Assembly: GCA_002298965.1 (NCBI GenBank) | Contig: DBMN01000295.1 | Location: 1-7,749, forward strand | Length of the DNA: 7,749 nucleotides | Source of the DNA: Rhizobiales bacterium UBA697 | GTDB taxonomy: Bacteria; Pseudomonadota; Alphaproteobacteria; Rhizobiales; Ancalomicrobiaceae | Direction of reading: 5' to 3' | In this document: piece after piece, positions 1 through 4,914 of the stretch | Layout: the number at the start of each line of letters is the position of its first letter | How positions within the stretch are numbered: position 1 is the first letter of the stretch | Notes under the pieces: model-generated | The model's database searches: none | Told to the model about the DNA's origin: nothing | What the model saw: the letters and a program-made list of their open reading frames with translations, nothing else | Translations under genes and position numbers: made by a program

Positions 1-35
1 ACCGTCGCGGCAGATTGGCCGATCGCGTCGGCCGT

Positions 36-78
36 GAAAAGAGCGACGGCGGCGGGACACGTGCCCCGCCGCCGTCGC
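36..78 (-). terminator. Intrinsic terminator of the gudP / mannonate-dehydratase-like unit
   Basis: A perfect 14-bp stem (43-56 pairing with 65-78) with an 8-base loop is followed, reading the minus strand, by TCTTTTCAC, a short T-run. It lies 19 bases beyond the stop codon of the mannonate-dehydratase-like gene, where a Rho-independent terminator is expected. Bases 1-35 show nothing I can identify. Confidence 0.8.
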
Positions 79-97
79 ATCGTCACCGTCGCTCGGA

Positions 98-1174
98 TCA
101 GGCGGCCTGGATCAGGGCCTGGGTGTAGCCGAGGCAGAAGGCGAAGAAGCGCTCGCGGCCGGGGTCGACGTCGGACAGCGGCACGTGGTCGGGGCACAGC
201 ACGCCGTCGTAGCCGACCTCGCGATAGGCCCGGATCGCCGCCGCCATGTCGACCGTCCCTTCGTCGGGCATCGCCTCGCGGAAGTCGAGGTATCCGCCCT
301 TGATGTTGCGGAAGTGGACCATGAAGATCTTCTTCTCGCGGCCGAACTCGCGGATCGCCTCGAGCACGACGGCGTTGGGATCCTTCGACATCTCGGCGAT
401 CGTGCCCTGGCAGAAGTTGAAGCCGTGGAACGGGTTGCCGGGGGCGAGGGCGAGGAAGCGGCGCAGGCCGTCGAGCGAGCCCAGCACGTGGTGGACGCCG
501 TTGAGCCCGCCCGGCGGATAGGCCGGGTCGTGGGGATGGCAGGCGAGGCGGACCTTCGCCTCGGTCGCCGTCGGCAGGATGGCGTTGACGAGATATTCGA
601 TCGCCGCCCAGCCCTCGGCCTCGGAGATGCCGCCGGCTTCCGACGCCATGACCTGGCCGCCGGCTTCCGCCGTCTTCATCAGCGCCTTCGGGGTGTGGGT
701 GGTGCCGTGTCCGTCCTCGGGCAGCACCGTGCCCCAGTAGGAGAAGGCGGCGTCGGCTTCCGGCGCGTAGCGGGCGGCCTCGAAGGTCGAGCACTTCATG
801 CCGCCGCGACCGTCGGTGACGCCGGTGCGGGTGATGCCGACCATGGCGACGGTGTATTTCACCATCGGAATGCCGGCTTCGCCCGCCGCACGGATGTTCT
901 GGCGCAGGCGTTCGGCGGTCTTCTCCGCCTTCGGCCGGTCGCGCAGGCTGTCGAGCAGGATCGAGCCGACGTCGAGGGCGAGGCCCTCGAGCTTCATGCC
1001 GAAGCTCTCGATGCGCGCCTTCTGCGCCTTCAGCCGCTCGACGTCCCAGGTGCCGTCGTCGTTGGCGACGTCGCGGTTGGGGCGGGTGTCGACGACGATG
1101 CCCTTGGCGCCGAGCTGGGCTGCGAGCCGCAGGCGGTCGTCGGTCGGGGCGATCAGTTGTTCGCCGATGTACAT
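98..1174 (-). CDS. Mannonate dehydratase family protein (UxuA-like TIM barrel)
   Basis: This is a 358-residue cytosolic protein. UxuA-type enzymes dehydrate D-mannonate to 2-keto-3-deoxy-D-gluconate using a divalent metal. The four metal-ligand positions of that family can be matched: His213 in CHPHDP, Cys255 in GFNFC, His287 in VHFRN and Asp329 in CPDH. The protein is a little shorter than E. coli UxuA (about 394 residues). The start is supported by GAGGAC (complement of 1182-1187) seven bases upstream. It follows the gudP-type transporter by 76 bases on the same strand and is followed by a strong terminator, so it is probably the last gene of that operon. Its neighbours handle hexarates rather than mannonate. 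The true substrate could therefore be another aldonate or aldarate, or the operon may serve mixed sugar-acid use. The family assignment is firm from the motifs; the exact substrate is inference, so I give no symbol. Confidence 0.78.
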   Translation of the reverse strand: MYIGEQLIAPTDDRLRLAAQLGAKGIVVDTRPNRDVANDDGTWDVERLKAQKARIESFGMKLEGLALDVGSILLDSLRDRPKAEKTAERLRQNIRAAGEAGIPMVKYTVAMVGITRTGVTDGRGGMKCSTFEAARYAPEADAAFSYWGTVLPEDGHGTTHTPKALMKTAEAGGQVMASEAGGISEAEGWAAIEYLVNAILPTATEAKVRLACHPHDPAYPPGGLNGVHHVLGSLDGLRRFLALAPGNPFHGFNFCQGTIAEMSKDPNAVVLEAIREFGREKKIFMVHFRNIKGGYLDFREAMPDEGTVDMAAAIRAYREVGYDGVLCPDHVPLSDVDPGRERFFAFCLGYTQALIQAA

Positions 1175-1218
1175 GATCGAAGTCCTCGGTCGGAAAGGGG
1201 CGGTCGGACGGGATCGGT

Positions 1219-1243
1219 CGGGCGGGGGACGAGCCCCCGCCCG
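1219..1243 (-). other. Intergenic GC-rich hairpin between the transporter and mannonate-dehydratase-like genes
   Basis: A 10-bp perfect stem (1219-1228 with 1234-1243) with a 5-base loop lies 7 bases after the transporter stop codon and 44 bases before the next start codon. There is no T-run after it on the minus strand, so it is not a convincing terminator. A role in stabilising the upstream mRNA segment or lowering downstream expression is possible but is inference. Confidence 0.4.
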
Positions 1244-1250
1244 CGATCGG

Positions 1251-2609
1251 TCACTTCTTCAGTTCCATGCGTTCGATCTTGCCGACCACGAACAGGTAGC
1301 TCGCCGCCGCGATCAGGCCGTTGGCCGCCACGAAGACCAGGGCGCCGTTGAAGGAGCCGGTGTTCTGGACGATGTAGCCGATGATGATCGGGGTGGTGAT
1401 CGACGAGATGTTGCCGCACATGTTGAAGACGCCACCGGCGAGGCCGGTGATCTCCTTCGGCGCGGCATCCGACATGACGGCCCAGCCGAGCGCGCCGATG
1501 CCCTTGCCGAAGAAGGCGAGCGACATGAAGAACACCACCAGCGGGATCTGGTCGGTGTAGTTGCAGAAGACCATCGACATCGACAGCAGCATGCCCATGA
1601 CGATCGGGGTCTTGCGGGCGAGCGACAGCGAACCGCCGCGACGCAGGATCCAGTCGGAGATCACGCCGCCGAGGATGCCGCCGGTGAAGCCGCAGATGGC
1701 GGGGATCGAGGCGATGAAGCCGGCGTTGAGGATCGACAGGCCACGCTCCTTCACCAGGTACACGGGGAACCAGGTGATGAAGAAGTAGGTCAGGGCGTTG
1801 ATGCAGAACTGGCCGAGGAAGATGCCGCTCATCATGCGCGAGCCGAACATCTGACGGATGTAGTCCCACTTGGCGCCGCCTTCGTCCGACTTGGCGGCCG
1901 CGACGGGGCTGTCCATGTTCACCAGACCGCCGCCTTCGGCGATGTAGGCGCGTTCGGCGTCGTTGACCGACGGATGGACGGCCGGGGCCTTGATCACCTT
2001 CAGCCAGATCGCCGAGACGATGATGCCGAGGGCACCCATGAAGCCGAAGGCCCAGGGCCAGCCGGCGGCATGCGTGATCCAGCCCATGATCGGGGCGAAG
2101 ATGACGGTGGCGAAATACTGGGCCGAGTTGAAGATCGCGGCCGCGGTGGCGCGTTCCTGACGCGGGAACCAGGCGGCGACGACGCGGCTGTTGCCGGGGA
2201 AGGACGGGCTCTCGGCGATGCCGACCGCGAAGCGCAGGGCGAAGAGCACCATGACGGCGGTGGCGCCGGCGAAGAAGCCGACGAAGCCCTGGAGCACGGT
2301 CACCAGCGACCAGGTGAAGATCGAGAGCGCGTAGACGACGCGGCTGCCGAAGCGGTCGAGCAGCCAGCCGCCCGGCAGCTGCGCCAGCACGTAGGCCCAA
2401 CCGAAGGCGGAGAAGATGAAGCCCATCTGGGCGGAGTTGATGCCGAGCTCCTTGGAGAGCACGGGACCGGTGATCGCCAGAACCGCACGGTCGGCGTAGT
2501 TGATCGAGGTGACGACGAACAGCATCACGACGATCCACCAGCGGAAGTTCGTCCTCTTGACCGCGCCGACGGCGGCGGATGCCGTTTCGTTGATGGAAAT
2601 GCTGGACAT
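1251..2609 (-). CDS. gudP: MFS hexarate (glucarate/galactarate) symporter, GudP-type
   Basis: This is a 452-residue inner-membrane transporter of the major facilitator superfamily, anion:cation symporter family, and probably imports D-glucarate or galactarate with protons. Visible evidence: NYADR at residues 37-41 in the first membrane segment, the MFS loop motif DRFGSR at 85-90, and AESPSFPGNSRVVAAWFP (132-149) followed by a region ending FNSAQYFATVIFAP, which closely follows E. coli GudP/GarP. There is a hydrophilic central loop at about 205-250, and the length is normal for the family. I chose the start at 2609 because it has a strong AAGGAGGAG (complement of 2615-2623) and the family's usual N-terminus. 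A further 69 in-frame residues upstream look non-coding. The gudD gene nearby and shared operators support a hexarate substrate. A galactonate or other sugar-acid relative cannot be excluded. Confidence 0.86.
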   Translation of the reverse strand: MSSISINETASAAVGAVKRTNFRWWIVVMLFVVTSINYADRAVLAITGPVLSKELGINSAQMGFIFSAFGWAYVLAQLPGGWLLDRFGSRVVYALSIFTWSLVTVLQGFVGFFAGATAVMVLFALRFAVGIAESPSFPGNSRVVAAWFPRQERATAAAIFNSAQYFATVIFAPIMGWITHAAGWPWAFGFMGALGIIVSAIWLKVIKAPAVHPSVNDAERAYIAEGGGLVNMDSPVAAAKSDEGGAKWDYIRQMFGSRMMSGIFLGQFCINALTYFFITWFPVYLVKERGLSILNAGFIASIPAICGFTGGILGGVISDWILRRGGSLSLARKTPIVMGMLLSMSMVFCNYTDQIPLVVFFMSLAFFGKGIGALGWAVMSDAAPKEITGLAGGVFNMCGNISSITTPIIIGYIVQNTGSFNGALVFVAANGLIAAASYLFVVGKIERMELKK

Positions 2610-2647
2610 GCGGGCTCCTCCTTCGAATGTCGCGGGAGCGGGGGCCG

Positions 2648-2667
2648 GCGTCACGCATTTTCTGCGA
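2648..2667 (-). repeat. Copy 1 of a 20-base near-perfect inverted repeat
   Basis: The reverse complement of this stretch matches 2839-2858 at 19 of 20 positions. The single difference is TGCGTGACGC here against TGCATGACGC there. This copy lies in the gudP leader, 39 bases before the start codon; the other copy is upstream of the promoter. Function unknown; possibly paired sites for a DNA-bending or looping regulator. Confidence 0.65.
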
Positions 2668-2686
2668 CCGGGCGCTCCGATGTTCT

Positions 2687-2698
2687 GATAGCGCTCAC
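2687..2698. promoter_or_regulatory. LacI-family-like operator, gudP proximal site
   Basis: GATAGCGCTCAC has the same AGCGCT core as the sites at 2712-2723 and 4639-4650. Its right half plus the next base (GCGCTCACA) matches the half-site of the idealised symmetric lac operator, pointing to a LacI-family regulator. It is less symmetric than the distal site. With the candidate promoter given here it would fall just downstream of the transcription start, a repressing position. Confidence 0.55.
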
Positions 2699-2709
2699 AT
2701 CCGAAAACC

Positions 2710-2738
2710 GTGTTAGCGCTAACTATCGAGTCACGCAA
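2710..2738 (-). promoter_or_regulatory. Candidate sigma-70-type promoter for gudP
   Basis: On the minus strand TTGCGT (complement of 2733-2738) and TAACAC (complement of 2710-2715) are separated by 17 bases. The -10 match is weak, as is common in alphaproteobacteria. The position is supported mainly by overlap with the operator at 2712-2723, which would block polymerase. The 5' leader would be about 95 bases. Confidence 0.4.
2712..2723. promoter_or_regulatory. LacI-family-like operator, gudP distal site (perfect palindrome)
   Basis: GTTAGCGCTAAC is a perfect 12-bp palindrome with a central CG, typical of LacI-family binding sites. Its centre is 25 bp from that of the proximal site, so a cooperative pair is plausible. 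A nearly identical site lies upstream of gudD, which suggests both units answer to one regulator encoded outside the window. Confidence 0.68.
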
Positions 2739-2745
2739 GAGTGAC
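2730..2745. repeat. Short dyad GTCAC-N6-GTGAC beside the gudP promoter
   Basis: Two 5-base arms (2730-2734 and 2741-2745) are separated by six bases and overlap the candidate -35 element. The left arm is part of GTCACGCA, which recurs at 2650-2657 and 2885-2892 in the same orientation. It may be a site for a second regulator. The arms are short, so chance is possible. Confidence 0.35.
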
Positions 2746-2838
2746 GACCGCGAATTCTTCTGCGTGCCAACGCGTATCTGCGGAAAAACCGGCGACGGCG
2801 GCCAATTCCATGACAAACGGTCGCGGTAGAAATACAGA

Positions 2839-2858
2839 TCGCAGAAAATGCATGACGC
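2839..2858 (+). repeat. Copy 2 of the 20-base near-perfect inverted repeat
   Basis: It matches the reverse complement of 2648-2667 at 19 of 20 positions. Together the two copies bracket the operators and the candidate promoter of gudP, with about 170 bases between them. No transposase or coding sequence lies between the copies. Confidence 0.65.
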
Positions 2859-3033
2859 AAATACTGCGCATTCCGATTTTGCATGTCACGCAGCGTCGCG
2901 AATACGGTGGCGGCGTGAGCGCAGGTGCGAAGGTTGTTTCGCACTGCAAACGAGGTGCGGCGTTCGGCGCGGAAGGGTAGGGGCGGCCGGCCCGGCGCCG
3001 CCGTTCGGGCCGACGCGGGGCCCGAGACGAGGA

Positions 3034-3058
3034 ACGCCCGGCGTGGGGCGCCGGGCGT
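3034..3058 (-). terminator. Probable gudD terminator
   Basis: A 10-bp perfect GC-rich stem (3034-3043 with 3049-3058) with a 5-base loop is followed on the minus strand by TTCCTCGTCTCG, only weakly T-rich. It lies about 90 bases beyond the gudD stop codon and before the gudP regulatory region, a sensible place to end the gudD transcript. Confidence 0.5.
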
Positions 3059-3083
3059 CGTGTGGGCGTCGGGACGGGGCAGG

Positions 3084-3104
3084 GGCGGCGGTCGTGCCGC
3101 CGCC
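3084..3104 (-). terminator. Stem-loop downstream of gudD, possible first terminator hairpin
   Basis: An 8-bp GC stem (3084-3091 with 3097-3104) with a 5-base loop lies 43 bases after the gudD stop. No T-run follows it, so it may be only an mRNA 3'-end stabilising hairpin or the first of a tandem pair with 3034-3058. Confidence 0.35.
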
Positions 3105-3147
3105 GTCCGGTCTCGTCGATGCGCGCGTCTCGCGTGCCGGCCTTCGG

Positions 3148-4500
3148 TCAGCGCACCAGGCAGGGGCGCTTGTTGTCGAAGGTCCAGCCGGGGATCAGGT
3201 ACTGCATCGCCATGGCGTCGTCGCGGGCGCCGAGGCAGTGCTTCACGTAGAGCTCGTTGGCCTTGGCGACCTGATCGAGGTCGATCTCGATGCCGAGACC
3301 GCCCTTCTTCGGCAGGGCGAGCTTGCCGCCCCGGATCTCGAACGGCGCCTTGGTGAGGCGCTGGCCGTCCTGCCAGATCCAGTGGGTGTCGATCGCGGTG
3401 ACGTTGCCCGGCACCGCCGCCGCCACGTGGGTGAACATGGCGAGCGAGACGTCGAAGTGGTTGTTGGAATGCGAGCCCCAGGTCAGGCCGAAGGCGTCGC
3501 ACATCTGGCCGACGCGGACCGAGCCCTGCATCGTCCAGAAATGCGGGTCGGCGAGCGGAATGGTCACCGACTGCAGCATGATCGAATGGGCCATCTGGCG
3601 CCAGTCGGTGGCGATCATGTTGGTGGCGGTCGGCAGGCCCGTCGCGCGGCGGAACTCGGCCATCACCTCGCGGCCGGAGAAGCCGCCCTCGGCGCCGCAG
3701 GGATCCTCGGCATAGGCGAGGATGCCGTGCTTGTCGCGGCAGAGGCGGACGGCCTCCTTCAGCGACCACGCGCCGTTCGGGTCGAGGGTGATGCGGGCAT
3801 TGGGGAAACGCTCGTGGAGGGCGACGATCGCCTCCATCTCCTCGTCGCCGGAGAGCACGCCGCCCTTCAGCTTGAAGTCCTCGAAGCCGTAGAGCTCGTG
3901 GGTCGCCTCTGCCAGGCGGACGATCGATTCCGGCGTCAGCGCCTCTTCGTGGCGCAGGCGGAACCAGTCGTTCGCGGCGTCGGGCTCGGAGCGATAGGCG
4001 AGGTCGGTCTTGTTGCGGTCGCCGACGTAGAAGAGATAGCCGAGGACCGGCACTTCCTCGCGCTGGATGCCTTCGCCGAGAAGGGCGGCGACCGGCACGC
4101 CGAAGAACTGGCCGACGAGGTCGAGCAGCGCCGCCTCGACCGCGGTCACCGCATGGATGGCGATGCGCAGGTCGAAGGTCTGCAGGCCGCGGCCGCCGGA
4201 ATCGCGGTCGGCGAAGGCGGCGCGCATCTTGTTGAGGATGGTGTTCCAGGTGCCGATCGAGGCGCCGACCACCAGCGGGACGGCGTCCTCGAGCGTCTGG
4301 CGGATCTTCTCGCCGCCGGGGACCTCGCCGACGCCGGTGTTGCCCGACGAGTCGGTCAGGATCACCAGGTTGCGGGTGAAGTAGGGGGCGTGGGCGCCCG
4401 AGAGGTTGAGCAGCATGCCGTCGTGGCCGGCGACGGGAACGACGCGCATCTCGGTGACGACCGGCGTCGAGCCGGCGAACTGCTGGGCGATCTGGTTCAT
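3148..4500 (-). CDS. gudD: D-glucarate dehydratase (enolase superfamily)
   Basis: This is a 450-residue cytosolic enzyme that dehydrates D-glucarate (and usually L-idarate) to 5-keto-4-deoxy-D-glucarate with Mg2+. All functional positions known for E. coli GudD (446 residues) can be matched at a constant offset of +5: the KxK motif Lys210/Lys212, metal ligands Asp240, Glu265 and Asn294, then Asp318 and the catalytic His344 in WGSHSNNHFD. This indicates an active glucarate dehydratase rather than the GudX paralogue type. The start at 4500 is preceded by GGAGGAGA at a normal distance; the in-frame extension upstream to 4806 is Pro/Arg-rich and reads across the operator, so it is not coding. The gene is transcribed apart from gudP but shares its operator type, which suggests coordinated induction. 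The later pathway steps (aldolase, reductase, or dehydratase-decarboxylase) are not here. Confidence 0.94.
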   Translation of the reverse strand: MNQIAQQFAGSTPVVTEMRVVPVAGHDGMLLNLSGAHAPYFTRNLVILTDSSGNTGVGEVPGGEKIRQTLEDAVPLVVGASIGTWNTILNKMRAAFADRDSGGRGLQTFDLRIAIHAVTAVEAALLDLVGQFFGVPVAALLGEGIQREEVPVLGYLFYVGDRNKTDLAYRSEPDAANDWFRLRHEEALTPESIVRLAEATHELYGFEDFKLKGGVLSGDEEMEAIVALHERFPNARITLDPNGAWSLKEAVRLCRDKHGILAYAEDPCGAEGGFSGREVMAEFRRATGLPTATNMIATDWRQMAHSIMLQSVTIPLADPHFWTMQGSVRVGQMCDAFGLTWGSHSNNHFDVSLAMFTHVAAAVPGNVTAIDTHWIWQDGQRLTKAPFEIRGGKLALPKKGGLGIEIDLDQVAKANELYVKHCLGARDDAMAMQYLIPGWTFDNKRPCLVR

Positions 4501-4638
4501 CGAGGTCTCCTCCGGCGGGATCGCGTGGGTCGTCCCGGCCGTGTGATCGTTGGATAGAGCGGCCGGAGCGATCCGGCGCTTGCTGGGGAACGTGATCGAG
4601 GGCGGTGGATGAGCCGCGCCGGCGATCGAACACCGTAT

Positions 4639-4650
4639 GTTAGCGCTATC
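4639..4650. promoter_or_regulatory. LacI-family-like operator upstream of gudD
   Basis: GTTAGCGCTATC differs by one base from the perfect palindrome at 2712-2723. Five of its six base pairs are symmetric, six of seven when the flanking T and A are included. On the minus strand both this site and the gudP distal site run into TAACAT or TAACAC followed by ACGG or GG, so the similarity extends past the core and places both over a candidate -10 element. This supports a common repressor for gudD and gudP. Confidence 0.65.
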
Positions 4651-4855
4651 AAGATCGGTGTAGCGCGAGTGCGGGGGAATTTCCAGAGGGGAGTCGCCCA
4701 TCCGTGTCTCTGCGCATCGCGGCGAGGCGGATCCGCGCATCCGGATGGTCGGCGGCGGACGGGGCGTGCGCCGGCGGGGCGGCGTCCGCGGTGCGGCTTC
4801 GACCAAAGAAGCGCGGTTCGACCGCGGGTGACGGCATTCGTAACCGTCGCGGCGA

Positions 4856-4885
4856 TTGACCGCCGACGGTGCGGTACCCGATCAT
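4856..4885 (+). promoter_or_regulatory. Candidate sigma-70 promoter of the caspase-like gene
   Basis: TTGACC (4856-4861) and GATCAT (4880-4885) are separated by 18 bases and lie 30 bases before the ATG at 4915. The -35 matches at five of six positions and the -10 at four of six. No operator-like palindrome overlaps it. Confidence 0.45.
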
Positions 4886-4914
4886 TTCGGCCTCAAACCG
4901 ACGAGGTTCGCCCG

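Larger units (their letters stand above)
2610..3147. other. Gene-free region between gudD and gudP; gudP regulatory region
   Basis: These 538 bases contain no plausible gene. The gudP-proximal part (about 2690-2960) is visibly richer in A+T than the flanks. It holds two AGCGCT-centred palindromes, a candidate promoter, a 20-base inverted repeat pair and three copies of GTCACGCA. The gudD-proximal part (about 2965-3147) is very GC-rich and contains two stem-loops that probably end or stabilise the gudD transcript. Confidence 0.7.
4501..4914. other. Divergent intergenic region between gudD and the caspase-like gene
   Basis: These 414 bases carry no credible gene. The left part contains the gudD ribosome-binding site, a leader of about 130 bases and the operator at 4639-4650. 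The right part holds a candidate promoter for the caspase-like gene. A minus-strand candidate -10 (TAACAT, complement of 4637-4642) overlaps the operator just as at gudP. I see no clear -35 match for it. Confidence 0.6.

Noticed and set aside
1219..1243. Hairpin as a full terminator between the transporter and the mannonate-dehydratase-like gene
   Set aside because: No T-run follows on the minus strand and the next gene starts 45 bases on with only weak promoter-like sequence, so co-transcription is more likely.
1153..2744. Long open frames on both strands overlapping the transporter and the mannonate-dehydratase-like gene
   Set aside because: Their products are Arg/Ala/Asp/Gly-rich with no recognisable family, as expected for alternative frames of GC-rich genes; the gudP and UxuA-like frames carry clear family motifs.
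2839..2858. The 20-base inverted pair (2648-2667 / 2839-2858) as ends of a small mobile element
   Set aside because: No target-site duplication is evident, no gene lies between the copies, and the enclosed DNA contains the gudP promoter and operators.
2723..4633. Large open frames across gudD on both strands
   Set aside because: They are low-complexity shadow frames. The gudD frame has every catalytic and metal-binding residue in register with the known enzyme.
4500..4806. Upstream in-frame ATG starts for gudD (4806), and likewise for gudP (2816), the caspase-like gene (4609) and thpR (7634)
   Set aside because: The extensions are non-conserved, Pro/Arg-rich, and read through operators, promoters or the repeat; the chosen starts have ribosome-binding sites and family-typical N-termini or a signal peptide.
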